Positions 44,059 to 52,899 of a stretch of 64,000 nt of DNA are shown here, piece after piece. Under the pieces are notes generated by a model that saw only the letters and a program-made list of their open reading frames with translations, made no database searches and was not told the origin of the DNA. The translations under genes were made by a program, and so were the position numbers. Location: IMG/VR virus record IMGVR_UViG_3300042868_006787, positions 1 to 64,000 of that record; one strand, given 5' to 3'. The stretch comes from a virus. The stretch's first letter is position 1. Every line of letters starts with the position of its first letter.

Positions 44059-44462
44059 TAGTCGTCTGATCCCCATTTCTTTACTGTTTGCTGCGCTGCG
44101 TGCACTGCTCCTAAATCGTTCATATTTGGTATTAGCCCTTGAGACATTCTGTCTTTTTGTTCTGAATATTCTTCTTCTGAAATTCTATTTAAACCTGGAA
44201 CAAAAATGCACTCACCGTCTCCTGGGTCTCCATAGTGTTTTGCGGCATTTTTTAATTCTGATATTTTTGATATGTCCCCTTTCATAGCGGGAATATTTAA
44301 AACAGATCCAGTTCCATCGGTAAACCATTTTCCATTTGATTTCTTATAAACATAAAGGCCCCAATCATAGTATTTATCAATTACTTTTATACGAGACTCT
44401 CCAACTTGGCCCTTCATTTTAGGCAAGGCTTTACTCTTTTTAGGCTTATTATTTAAATTCAT
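44058..44462 (-). CDS. Hypothetical protein before portal, 134 residues
   Basis: A small protein with a basic start (NLNNKPKKSKALPKMKG), a beta-rich middle (DWGLYVYKKSNGKWFTDGTG) and a charged helical end. Not recognised. Of two in-frame ATGs (44468 and 44462), the second is chosen: TATACT ends only 1 base before the first but 7 bases before the second, so the first would not be on the mRNA if that box is used. No ribosome site is seen, consistent with a leaderless message. It shares TAATG with the portal gene. Confidence 0.65.
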   Translation of the reverse strand: MNLNNKPKKSKALPKMKGQVGESRIKVIDKYYDWGLYVYKKSNGKWFTDGTGSVLNIPAMKGDISKISELKNAAKHYGDPGDGECIFVPGLNRISEEEYSEQKDRMSQGLIPNMNDLGAVHAAQQTVKKWGSDD

Positions 44463-44469
44463 AACCATC

Positions 44470-44478
44470 AGTATACCA
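44470..44478 (-). promoter_or_regulatory. Extended -10 promoter for the head operon (leaderless)
   Basis: The minus strand reads TGGTATACT, ending 7 bases before the ATG at 44462. It could drive the gene before portal, portal, protease-scaffold and capsid. Confidence 0.6.
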
Positions 44479-44480
44479 TA

Positions 44481-47400
44481 TTAGACTGGTGTTACGGTTT
44501 GTGTTTGCCAAGACATTTCAGAATATATTTTAACAGAATCTGCAATAAAATTCAAACTTTCAGAAGTATTGCTATCGATGACAAATTTATTTCTGCCAAT
44601 ATATGCTTCATATACGCTTGCTGGGTTTACTCCATATAATTCTGAAGAGGACAAAACCAACACCCCGTCCCAATTATAAGATGTATACCAATATGTCCAA
44701 TATAAGTCTGAGGACCCACTATTTTTTACTCTAAGCCACGGCCTGTAGACTTTGCTCTGAATCTCTTGCAAAGCAGTAGATTGATAACTGGCAATGTTAT
44801 TAAATACAAAGGGCCCATTTAAATTTATATGCCCCAAAAAGTTATCCATATTAATGCTACTTGCAAAAGAAACACCAATAACAGACCACTCTTTTGCTTC
44901 TAAAATTGGATCTTTTACTAAGTTTCCATTAATATAAAATGCAAGCCCATTTACTTGTTGCCCAGTTGCCTTATTGACTGCAAACAATTTTCCTCTATTT
45001 CCCCTTTGACTGGAGGCAGAAACAAAAAATTGAATTATGTCATTTTTATGTTCTAACTCAAAAACTTGCGTTGCACCATAAGGAAACTTATCAAAATCAT
45101 ATCTTAGCCACATTTGTAAGGCAGTTACTCGATAATTATTTGAAAGGCTGCTATTTATTGGAATTCCAATACCTCTATTTACGTATGGGTGAAACGATCC
45201 TCTTACCTCTATTCCACTTTTTCTTGTTGAGTATAAGTACGGAACACTTTCTTTAAAAATACTAATTGGGTTTTTTGCTTTATAGTCATAATAAATTCCA
45301 GATTTTTTGTATGGGTATATTGGAGTTCCAAACCTTGTTCCAATTTTAGTTGCACTGTTATGGTCAAATGCTTGTGATGCAATTTCTAATTTTTTTAAAC
45401 CTAGATTTTTGTTTTGAGTTCCTTTTAAATTAAAAACTAAATGAACAACAACCGCTAATAAATTAAAATCTACACCTGTTGGCGGATAAATAATTGTGTT
45501 ATCTGCAACCTCAAAAACTGTATTTTGCCAATTTGAATAATTAGATATATCTAATATTTTATCATTTCTTAATGCTTGGACAATAGAAAACTCATTTAAG
45601 TTCTTATTAGCCCCTGCCGTAATATATTGAATACTTATATAACTTTTGACTGCAGAGTTGTCTGTATTATAAAAATATGATTTAATAGACTGTTGCTCAA
45701 TGTCCTCATAGTTTTCCCAGCCAGAAAAAAGAGCATTATCTAATTGGTTGTAAGATTGTTGAACAGTATGATCATATCTGAGTTCTAAATCATTATAATC
45801 CCATGGCGCTTGTTGCTCTGTAGAATAAATAACTGTAGGGGATGGATAATCAATATTGAACTGTAACAAATCAAGATCGTAATGGTTTTTTCCTTCTAGG
45901 TCATCAATATAAGAACCAAAATATGATAAAGGTATGTAGTCTTCCCAATACCCAGCAGATGCTGTGTCTAAATAAAATTTGTTGTATCTTAATTCAGGAA
46001 TTAAAGTATACGTAGATGTGTGGGCCATAAAACTATTTCCGGCTTCTACATCTGCTAAGCCGTTTATTTCAAATAGGCTAGAAACCAAACTTGAGTTATA
46101 ATTGCTAAAAATATGAAATTTATAAAATTTGCCTTTAAAATTTTCAAGACCACTATGATTTGCCCCCAAATAAACTCTTAACCTATTTTTACTTCCAAAA
46201 AATGTTGATAGGTTAGAGCCAAAATATTCAATCATTTTTGCTAACTTAAAACCTATTGGTAAATATGCATTTGGCAATACCGAAGCACTTTCATTTAGCA
46301 CTATAACGTTATTGTTATATGAAAAATAATATTTTATTACGTCATCTTCGAGTGTTGCTTTAAAATAATTTCCATTGTCAATATTGTAGATTTCAAAAAT
46401 TGTTTGTATATCTTCCGATGCCTCTTCAAACTTTATGACTCCGACAAGGCCATGAATGTCTTCTTTTATGATAGAAAAATTATCAAAATATGCATATGTT
46501 TTTTTATTATTCCAGTCTTCATTTGGCCTAAATGTAAAATAATTAACGGACTCGTTTTGAACTAAAGAGTTGTCATTTAAAAATTTTTCATTTGTATAAT
46601 CATCTAAAAACATTGTTGGCAGATTGTATTTTGCAAGAGACATAGTTTTTGCTGTAATAGAAAGATTGTCGGTTGTTGCCTGTGACCACTTTCCTATATC
46701 TGGATATGTATAGTTTGCCGCATATTCTGCAAACGGATAATCAATATATGCTGACGTTGCTCCATATGCCGAATTGATACTTTCGGGAGAGGTTACTGCT
46801 TGACCATAAACCCATCTTTTTTTTGCCACAAGGTCTGCAACTAGGTACGAATAAATAGCAATACAATCTATCTCATAGGGATAAACATTTTCATAAGAAT
46901 AAAAGCCTAGCCAGTCTAATTCTTTGTTAGACTCATTAAACTCTAATGGCAAATCTATATTTGACATATCAATATTTAAAGCAATAACTTGTTCTCCATT
47001 TATTAATAATGAAGCATTATTTGAAGAAAGTTTTATTTGAACAAGCATTGGCCTGTACCATTCTCCAACATAGTGAGATGCAAAATGTTTTCCAATGACA
47101 AGAGTTATAAAGCCATCTTCTACATATAAGCCATCTGTTGACCCAATTGGTCCAAAAATTCTTAATGCGGTATTTGAGTCAGGGCTAATTTTTATCCACA
47201 TCTCTATTGTGTATTCTTTATATCTTCCAGTTTCATTTAGAAAGCCAAAACCTGGAATAATTAGTGATGGATTATTTTCATTTGGAATAATTTTTGTAAT
47301 ACTGTCAGATCCATAGACCATCGGAATGCTTGAGTTTTTTGCAGTTAAACTATTATTATTTACTAAATAATATCCATTTTTTATACCTAAAGCATAAGAA

Positions 47401-48071
47401 TTTAAGTCTACAACGCCATCTATCCCAGTTAATCCAATGTTGGATGGAAATGGAGAAACTGTCTGTCCTAAAGAAGTTGTATTAAAATTTTCAGAACATT
47501 GTGCAACAGTTATTCCATTAGTAAAAATTTGATAACTATCTGTAGAAGCAGCCCCTCCCTCAAATTTTATTTTTAATATTGGTCTAAAGGATGTAACTTG
47601 ATCTGGAAATATTGAGGTGTGAGAAATAAAAATCCATTTTCCAAAAATACCAGAAGAGTACTGAGTAACCTTTTCAATAGTTTCAGCAGAAGAAGTATCA
47701 TTATATTCAAACCCAATTGATACTGATTTCAAGTATGGGCTATCTGTATAGATATAACATCCTGTAGTTAGAGTTTCTAAATCAAAGTTTAGTTCATTTA
47801 AGTTTTCTAAATCATCCCCGACAAATTTAATTTCTTTTTCTGTGCCAACAAAATCGTCAAATTCAACTAAGTTCAGTATGCTGTTTGCAAAAGGCTTGTT
47901 TAAATCTTGGCTACTAGATATGACATTCGCACCAACAAAGTCCCAGTTTATTAAATTTCTTTGTGTATTGGAAATTAAAGATAGATAATCGACGTCATCG
48001 TCTAATGACCAAAGACCTATGGGGTGCTCTGCAAAAATTTTTTCTGCATATAAATTAGATTTAATAGACAT
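44481..48071 (-). CDS. Large LamG-type structural / fibre protein, 1196 residues
   Basis: A beta-rich 1196-residue protein with at least one clear LamG/concanavalin-type sandwich around residues 285-420 (YTIEMWIKISPDSNTALRIF, WYRPMLVQIKLSSNNASLLI, INGEQVIALNI), and a probable second near 1000-1130 (VTALQMWLRYDFDKFPYGAT, NGLAFYINGNLV). LamG domains bind sugars. It is encoded just before the head genes, so it may be a head fibre or a host-binding appendage. TAAAAT lies 9 bases before the ATG without a ribosome site, so this gene too may be leaderless. Confidence 0.75.
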   Translation of the reverse strand: MSIKSNLYAEKIFAEHPIGLWSLDDDVDYLSLISNTQRNLINWDFVGANVISSSQDLNKPFANSILNLVEFDDFVGTEKEIKFVGDDLENLNELNFDLETLTTGCYIYTDSPYLKSVSIGFEYNDTSSAETIEKVTQYSSGIFGKWIFISHTSIFPDQVTSFRPILKIKFEGGAASTDSYQIFTNGITVAQCSENFNTTSLGQTVSPFPSNIGLTGIDGVVDLNSYALGIKNGYYLVNNNSLTAKNSSIPMVYGSDSITKIIPNENNPSLIIPGFGFLNETGRYKEYTIEMWIKISPDSNTALRIFGPIGSTDGLYVEDGFITLVIGKHFASHYVGEWYRPMLVQIKLSSNNASLLINGEQVIALNIDMSNIDLPLEFNESNKELDWLGFYSYENVYPYEIDCIAIYSYLVADLVAKKRWVYGQAVTSPESINSAYGATSAYIDYPFAEYAANYTYPDIGKWSQATTDNLSITAKTMSLAKYNLPTMFLDDYTNEKFLNDNSLVQNESVNYFTFRPNEDWNNKKTYAYFDNFSIIKEDIHGLVGVIKFEEASEDIQTIFEIYNIDNGNYFKATLEDDVIKYYFSYNNNVIVLNESASVLPNAYLPIGFKLAKMIEYFGSNLSTFFGSKNRLRVYLGANHSGLENFKGKFYKFHIFSNYNSSLVSSLFEINGLADVEAGNSFMAHTSTYTLIPELRYNKFYLDTASAGYWEDYIPLSYFGSYIDDLEGKNHYDLDLLQFNIDYPSPTVIYSTEQQAPWDYNDLELRYDHTVQQSYNQLDNALFSGWENYEDIEQQSIKSYFYNTDNSAVKSYISIQYITAGANKNLNEFSIVQALRNDKILDISNYSNWQNTVFEVADNTIIYPPTGVDFNLLAVVVHLVFNLKGTQNKNLGLKKLEIASQAFDHNSATKIGTRFGTPIYPYKKSGIYYDYKAKNPISIFKESVPYLYSTRKSGIEVRGSFHPYVNRGIGIPINSSLSNNYRVTALQMWLRYDFDKFPYGATQVFELEHKNDIIQFFVSASSQRGNRGKLFAVNKATGQQVNGLAFYINGNLVKDPILEAKEWSVIGVSFASSINMDNFLGHINLNGPFVFNNIASYQSTALQEIQSKVYRPWLRVKNSGSSDLYWTYWYTSYNWDGVLVLSSSELYGVNPASVYEAYIGRNKFVIDSNTSESLNFIADSVKIYSEMSWQTQTVTPV

Positions 48072-48091
48072 TGTTAGTCTATTTTATCATA

Positions 48092-48691
48092 TTAACGGTT
48101 TTCCCAAAGAGGATTTCCCCAATAGATGTCCTCATACTTTAAACCTGGATAGGGAGACTGTCCAGTTGGAGCATTCCAAAAATCAGATATAAACATTGGT
48201 TTTTTTTCAACAGTAGTAATCTCTCTTGAAAATTCCTCAGTTTCTGGGAAAATTATACAATCTCCAGCAATCAAATTTTTTGCAATTTTATAGTTATTAA
48301 ATTTAAAGATTCCTCCATCATGGCAATCATTCCACTTTATAATTGACCTAAACACATTTTCAGGCCTATCTGCTGAATGACCTGCTGAAATATTTTTTCC
48401 TGGGGCATATCTCATAATATAACTCTTTCCTAAAATAGGTGGGTCATATTTAATTCCAGACATTTGAGAAACGGCTTCCTGTATTGCATTACAATATTTT
48501 TCAAAGATAGAAACAACCTCTCTTGGCATATCTCCATAAGTGGTTATGTCAAAGTTTATTCCTTCTTGGCTAAATAGAGGGTCATGTAATGGGATATGAT
48601 CTTCTTTAGTATTAAATTTAACTGAATCAACAAATTTGCCAATTAGTTCTAAGTTTTCTGCTGTTGCTACATTTATTATTTGATAATTCAT
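48092..48691 (-). CDS. 2OG-Fe(II) oxygenase-like protein, metal site altered
   Basis: A 199-residue protein with the dioxygenase frame: YIMRYAPGKNISAGHSAD, FRSIIKWNDCHDGGIFKFNN, LIAGDCIIFPETEEFSREI and KPMFISDFW. These match the conserved strands, but the HxD motif reads HSAD (H105, D108, one residue too long) and the distal His position is Arg156 in FSREITTV. It may have lost iron binding or use another residue. AAGGAG precedes the ATG. It follows ribonucleotide reductase directly. Confidence 0.65.
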   Translation of the reverse strand: MNYQIINVATAENLELIGKFVDSVKFNTKEDHIPLHDPLFSQEGINFDITTYGDMPREVVSIFEKYCNAIQEAVSQMSGIKYDPPILGKSYIMRYAPGKNISAGHSADRPENVFRSIIKWNDCHDGGIFKFNNYKIAKNLIAGDCIIFPETEEFSREITTVEKKPMFISDFWNAPTGQSPYPGLKYEDIYWGNPLWENR

Positions 48692-48700
48692 TTTATCTCC

Positions 48701-50731
48701 TTAGTAAAACTTAATTTCGCAGGCATCTGTACTACAATAAGCCTCGCCCTGTGCTTCTAAATTTTTTACGCCATCGTAAATAGCAGACCAATCAATCTTT
48801 CCAATTTTTCCAACATAAGAATTATATTCTTCTTTGGTTATTTGAGTATAAGGTTGCTGTGGATATGTTTTATTTCCCATGGGCAAGAATGATACTGCTT
48901 TTAATTGCCCCTCGTACATGTGTAAGGCGGGAGCAATAAACTTAGACTCTGTTTCTTTATCAAATGAAAGTGTTACAGATACCCCATTGTCTGACCAATA
49001 TTTTTGAGCAGTTGCTGCTAGACCAATTTTTTCAAAAAGACTTACATCTTTTTCAGATCTTGGGTGCCCAGATGCTACTGGGAAATATACTACTGAAGTG
49101 TTTGCTGATACTACATCATCTTCAATTTTATATCCTGCTGCTTTAAATAAATGCATCATTGGATCTGTATTGCCAAACCTTATAGCACGAAGATAAAATT
49201 CTCCTCCTGGACCCCAATGAACTCCTGGAGTAGCACCAGAAAGCAATGAAACAGAGCCAGAAGGTTTGACGGTAGTTACACGAATTGACTCTCTAACGCA
49301 TAGCCATTCCGAATAACTATGGTCATATGAGCGAATCTTTCGATACCCTTCATCCATCCATTGTCGTACCGTTGGCATACCTTTAGTGTCTGCAAAAGAT
49401 GCAATTCCAGTTAAAGATGTTCCAATACGACGATTACGTTGCATAATTCCATTTGTGGTTTGCCAGTGTGTTGGCATGAGTGTTACAGTTTTGCCATATA
49501 GATATGCAAACTTCAATGTGCGTAAAAAATCTTCTTTGTCTTCATGTCTATTAAGATGAACTTCTACTAATGTGCAAAGTTCGTAAGACTCTAGTGGTTG
49601 TTCAGCGCAAGGATTAAATCCCATGATACGAGAATCTTTTCCATCTGCAGGATCTGCAAGGCGTCCATAGTTACGAGCAACATCTAGCCAAATAAAACCT
49701 GGCTCTCCGTTATCTACAATTAGGTCAACATAGTCTTCATATTTTGTTCCAACTTCTGCTGAAATAGAATTATTAGACATCCAGGCCCATCCTGGATTTT
49801 CTGAATCAAAAGAATTTCTATCTGGAAAAACCTCTGCATTTTTTAAATTAATAAAATCTTTATCTTCTGGTAACCCTAAAGCCAATGTAGCAGAACGACG
49901 AACATTTCCAGAAACAACACATGTGCCAATAAGGTTTACAATATCTACTATTGCACGAGAATCAAGTGTTTCTCCTGCTCTACCACCAATTACTTTATCT
50001 ATCTTATTGTGTAATGCAATAAGTGGTCCTGGGCCGCTGGCAACCCCTCCAAAGCCTTTTATAGGGGCTCCTAGAGGACGGATAAGGTCATAGTTAAACT
50101 TTTGTATAGCCTGATTAGGGCGCAGGTATGAATTTAAAAGCATTCTTACAGAATCTACCCAGCCTTCACGAGTATCTGGAATATCCCAGATATTTTCTGG
50201 TTCTGTTGGAGAGTAAATAGACATTTCTTTATCTTGTCCAAGAGTATCGAACCCTACTCCTATGCCTAACATTAATGCATCCATAACCCAAGCGAACAAT
50301 GCTCCTGGATCGTTTCTGTCAATATCACGGGTAGAGACCATTGCACAATTTTGAAGAGATGCAGAGTTACGGCTTTCCATAGTCATTGGAGTTCCAAAAG
50401 CCCAAAGACCACGACCAGGTGGTGTCCATTTTAATGTAAATAAACGGTCGTATGCTTCTTGAGCAGATTTTTGAGCCTTATAATCATTCCACGGGAGTCT
50501 ATTTTCTTTAGCATGATTTTTTTGTACTGAATACATTCCTTCAACTACACGTTTGCAAACTTCATGCCATCTTTCTTTAGTCCCATCTTCTTTCATCCTA
50601 GAATAAGTACGAATAAAAGTGATTTCTCCTAAAGAGTTAGTAGCAGCATCTTTAAATCCAAAAGGAGGTTCTGTTTGTTTATAACTCTCTAGGAATTCTG
50701 GCGATAATTTAAAAGAAAAAAAGTCTAACAT
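48701..50731 (-). CDS. nrdJ: Class II (B12-dependent) ribonucleotide reductase
   Basis: A 676-residue enzyme making deoxynucleotides with adenosylcobalamin as radical source. It matches the monomeric RTPR type: C129 (LQNCAMVST), C375 and E377 in FNPCAEQ, C386 (YELCTLVEV), and the C-terminal redox pair C666 and C671 in YCSTDACEIKFY. No NrdB or NrdG gene is present, as expected for class II. GGAGGA lies before the ATG, and a promoter and palindrome sit upstream. It frees the phage from host reductase limits and needs host or environmental B12. Confidence 0.95.
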   Translation of the reverse strand: MLDFFSFKLSPEFLESYKQTEPPFGFKDAATNSLGEITFIRTYSRMKEDGTKERWHEVCKRVVEGMYSVQKNHAKENRLPWNDYKAQKSAQEAYDRLFTLKWTPPGRGLWAFGTPMTMESRNSASLQNCAMVSTRDIDRNDPGALFAWVMDALMLGIGVGFDTLGQDKEMSIYSPTEPENIWDIPDTREGWVDSVRMLLNSYLRPNQAIQKFNYDLIRPLGAPIKGFGGVASGPGPLIALHNKIDKVIGGRAGETLDSRAIVDIVNLIGTCVVSGNVRRSATLALGLPEDKDFINLKNAEVFPDRNSFDSENPGWAWMSNNSISAEVGTKYEDYVDLIVDNGEPGFIWLDVARNYGRLADPADGKDSRIMGFNPCAEQPLESYELCTLVEVHLNRHEDKEDFLRTLKFAYLYGKTVTLMPTHWQTTNGIMQRNRRIGTSLTGIASFADTKGMPTVRQWMDEGYRKIRSYDHSYSEWLCVRESIRVTTVKPSGSVSLLSGATPGVHWGPGGEFYLRAIRFGNTDPMMHLFKAAGYKIEDDVVSANTSVVYFPVASGHPRSEKDVSLFEKIGLAATAQKYWSDNGVSVTLSFDKETESKFIAPALHMYEGQLKAVSFLPMGNKTYPQQPYTQITKEEYNSYVGKIGKIDWSAIYDGVKNLEAQGEAYCSTDACEIKFY

Positions 50732-50773
50732 AGGCGTAAATCCTCCGAATTTATTTGAATAATTAGTAGTGTA

Positions 50774-50782
50774 AGTATAGCA
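50774..50782 (-). promoter_or_regulatory. Extended -10 promoter before the ribonucleotide reductase gene
   Basis: The minus strand reads TGCTATACT, 42 bases before the ATG at 50731. Its TGC overlaps the end of an inverted repeat. The gap of 124 bases between this gene and the oxygenase triplet holds only these two elements. Confidence 0.6.
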
Positions 50783-50807
50783 GAGTTTTTTAAATTATAA
50801 AACTCTG
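50781..50807. repeat. Inverted repeat upstream of ribonucleotide reductase
   Basis: CAGAGTTTT and AAAACTCTG are perfect 9-base arms around a 9-base AT loop. No T-run follows in the minus direction, so it is not a standard terminator. It touches the extended -10 of the reductase gene and could be an operator or a weak terminator of the oxygenase transcript. Confidence 0.6.
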
Positions 50808-50855
50808 TCTAAAGTTAAAGTATAGAGTTTTAAAGTTTAACAAACTGTCCAGATT

Positions 50856-51551
50856 TTATAATAACACAAAACTATTATCATTATAGGTTTCTATAGGATC
50901 TATATTTTTATTAATAGGAAAAATATCGTATGCAATTGTAATCCTATCCTTTGAAAGATTCCAAGGAGCCATAGCATGTGCGTGGCCTGTTTCTGAAAGA
51001 ATTGCAACATTGTTTTTATTATTAATAATTACATCTTTACCAAAAATTTTATAATATGTTTTAGAAGGCTCTGCTGAAACCGAATAATAGCCATGAAGAA
51101 ATGGGAAGCCTTCTCCTCCATGATCGTGCCAAGGCATTTTTTCTATCATCTCTTCAGTTATCTCAATATCCTCATTTGTACTATTTTTTACACTATATAA
51201 ATTAAACCATCCATGAATAGAAAAGTCTTGATCTTCAAAATTTACACCATAATACTCGCAAGCCTCAATAGTCATAGATCTTATAGATTTTAATAAATTA
51301 ATTAATGCTGGATGTTTAAAATTAAATATATTGTAATACTCGGTTGTCATTGATGGAATTCCATCTTTTTTATCAATAAACATTTCCTTTGGAAATTTAG
51401 TCATTGTATGATCTGTAACCTCATTAATCTTAAAAAATTGCTCGGCATATATTAAGTAATTAACTTTATGCAGAAATGAGTATAAATCTTCTAAGTCATT
51501 ATCTAATTCCCTAGAAAAAAATTTATGCTGTTTTTTCAAATGATTTTTCAT
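50856..51551 (-). CDS. 2OG-Fe(II) oxygenase-like protein (second triplet, copy C)
   Basis: A 231-residue paralogue of the two genes before it. The metal motif is WHDHGGEGFPFLHGYYS, with HxH in place of HxD; the distal His is in ILSETGHAHAMAPW, and an Arg in DRITIAYDIF can bind 2-oxoglutarate. This is the style of the PF13759-like oxygenases. The start at 51551 is an ATGA overlap with copy B; an ATG at 51566 would overlap more. Substrate unknown. Only the arrangement of three copies is clear evidence of selection for several related activities. Confidence 0.75.
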   Translation of the reverse strand: MKNHLKKQHKFFSRELDNDLEDLYSFLHKVNYLIYAEQFFKINEVTDHTMTKFPKEMFIDKKDGIPSMTTEYYNIFNFKHPALINLLKSIRSMTIEACEYYGVNFEDQDFSIHGWFNLYSVKNSTNEDIEITEEMIEKMPWHDHGGEGFPFLHGYYSVSAEPSKTYYKIFGKDVIINNKNNVAILSETGHAHAMAPWNLSKDRITIAYDIFPINKNIDPIETYNDNSFVLL

Positions 51552-52207
51552 GATAATGGAATCCATTTTCCTGGTTTGCCACCAGACATCATAGCAGATG
51601 GAACTATATCATAGGCAATTGTTATTCTTGGGTTTTTTTGAAACCAATCATCTCTTCCATGTGGGTGACCAGTTTCTGAAATAATTGCTCTATTGTTTTT
51701 ATTTACATTTTCAAAAATTTTATCTTCATTTCTGTCTATTTTATAAAAAGTAGAAGATGGCTCTGCATCTACACAGTAATATCCATGAAATGCTGGTGCG
51801 CCAATTCCATTCATATGATCATGAAAATGATTTGGATACTTTAATGGATTAACTCCCCCATTTTTTCCTTCATTTGGAGTTTCCTGGTCTAAATTGAACC
51901 ATCCGTGAATTAAATATTTTTCTTTATCCATATCTATTTCATAATATTCACAAACATCTTTCATTAATTTTCCAAGAGACTTGTAGAGTTGATAAATGCC
52001 TGGATGAATAAAAGTAAAAATATTATAATGATCAATGCCTAACTTTGTTAAAGATCCCATCCCTTTTCCATGCTTAAGCATTTCTTCTTTTGAAACATTT
52101 AGAATATTTTCATCTAAAATTAAAGATTCCATATCAACTAGATAAGACTTAAGACTATTTAAATCATTATCTAAAACAACATTAAAAAATTTTTGTGGTT
52201 TACTCAT
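51548..52207 (-). CDS. 2OG-Fe(II) oxygenase-like protein (second triplet, copy B)
   Basis: A 219-residue protein with HFHDHMNGIGAPAFHGYYC, IISETGHPHGRDDW and PRITIAYDIVPS, the same three motif blocks as its neighbours. It has a short insert before the HxH motif. The start at 52207 (MSKPQKFF) is an ATGA overlap with copy A; an upstream ATG at 52234 lies inside copy A. As in the other copies, a KFF(x)RxLDxDL-like N-terminus leads into helices that cover the barrel. Confidence 0.75.
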   Translation of the reverse strand: MSKPQKFFNVVLDNDLNSLKSYLVDMESLILDENILNVSKEEMLKHGKGMGSLTKLGIDHYNIFTFIHPGIYQLYKSLGKLMKDVCEYYEIDMDKEKYLIHGWFNLDQETPNEGKNGGVNPLKYPNHFHDHMNGIGAPAFHGYYCVDAEPSSTFYKIDRNEDKIFENVNKNNRAIISETGHPHGRDDWFQKNPRITIAYDIVPSAMMSGGKPGKWIPLS

Positions 52208-52851
52208 GCCAGTGGAATCCAGTGCTGTTCCCAATTATGCATAATTCCTTTAAAAGGAATAACATCATAGGCAATTGTTATTCTTGGACCTTCCCAGTCC
52301 CAATCAGCCATGGCATGGGGATGGCCAGTTTCAGAAAGAATGGCTCTATTATTTTTATTTATATTTTCAAATTCTTTATCAAATACTTTGTAGTGAGTTG
52401 TTGATGGTTCTGCTTTTACAGAATAATAACCGTGAAACCACGGAGCGCCAGAGCCACCATGTTCGTGCCAATCAAGTTTTCCGGTGTGATTGTAATTAAC
52501 ATTAAACCAACCTTGTACCCAAAAATCCTCTTTTTCAAAATCAAGATCATAATGTTTACAGGCTTCAATAGTCATAGACCTTACAGATCTAAACAATTTA
52601 TGAATTGCTGGATGATAAAATTGAAAAACATTATATTTATTCCATTTGCTTGTAGTTATACTTCCAGAAGAGTCCCAAAGCGTCTTTTCATCTTTATCAT
52701 TTTTTAATATTTCGCCTTTTTTAATACGTTCAGATTGTATAATTAAAAAATTTGATAAATTATCTAGGTCAGAATCTAAAGTTCTTTCAAAAAATTTATG
52801 AGGAACGTTTTTATTTTGACTAGTGCTGTTTAAAGAAATATTTTCGTACAT
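52204..52851 (-). CDS. 2OG-Fe(II) oxygenase-like protein (second triplet, copy A)
   Basis: A 215-residue protein, first of three tandem copies. Motifs: LDWHEHGGSGAPWFHGYYS (H129, H131), ILSETGHPHAMADW (H177 or H179) and GPRITIAYDVIPF (R190). SMTIEACKHYDLDFEKEDFW, a conserved helix-strand, is shared with the others. GGAG precedes the ATG and an extended -10 promoter lies upstream, so one mRNA probably carries all three copies. Known members of this fold hydroxylate proteins or small molecules; no target is evident. Confidence 0.75.
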   Translation of the reverse strand: MYENISLNSTSQNKNVPHKFFERTLDSDLDNLSNFLIIQSERIKKGEILKNDKDEKTLWDSSGSITTSKWNKYNVFQFYHPAIHKLFRSVRSMTIEACKHYDLDFEKEDFWVQGWFNVNYNHTGKLDWHEHGGSGAPWFHGYYSVKAEPSTTHYKVFDKEFENINKNNRAILSETGHPHAMADWDWEGPRITIAYDVIPFKGIMHNWEQHWIPLA

Positions 52852-52872
52852 TTAGTCTCCATTTCTTTATAT

Positions 52873-52881
52873 AGTATATCA
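52873..52881 (-). promoter_or_regulatory. Extended -10 promoter for the second oxygenase triplet
   Basis: The minus strand reads TGATATACT in the 48-base gap after the Hint-tail gene, 21 bases before the ATG at 52851, with GGAG between. Confidence 0.55.
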
Positions 52882-52899
52882 TAAAGATAAATGAGATTT

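Noticed and set aside
50732-50855. Cobalamin riboswitch before the B12-dependent reductase
   Set aside because: The gap is too short (124 bases) and shows no B12-box-like sequence; only a simple inverted repeat and a -10 box are visible.
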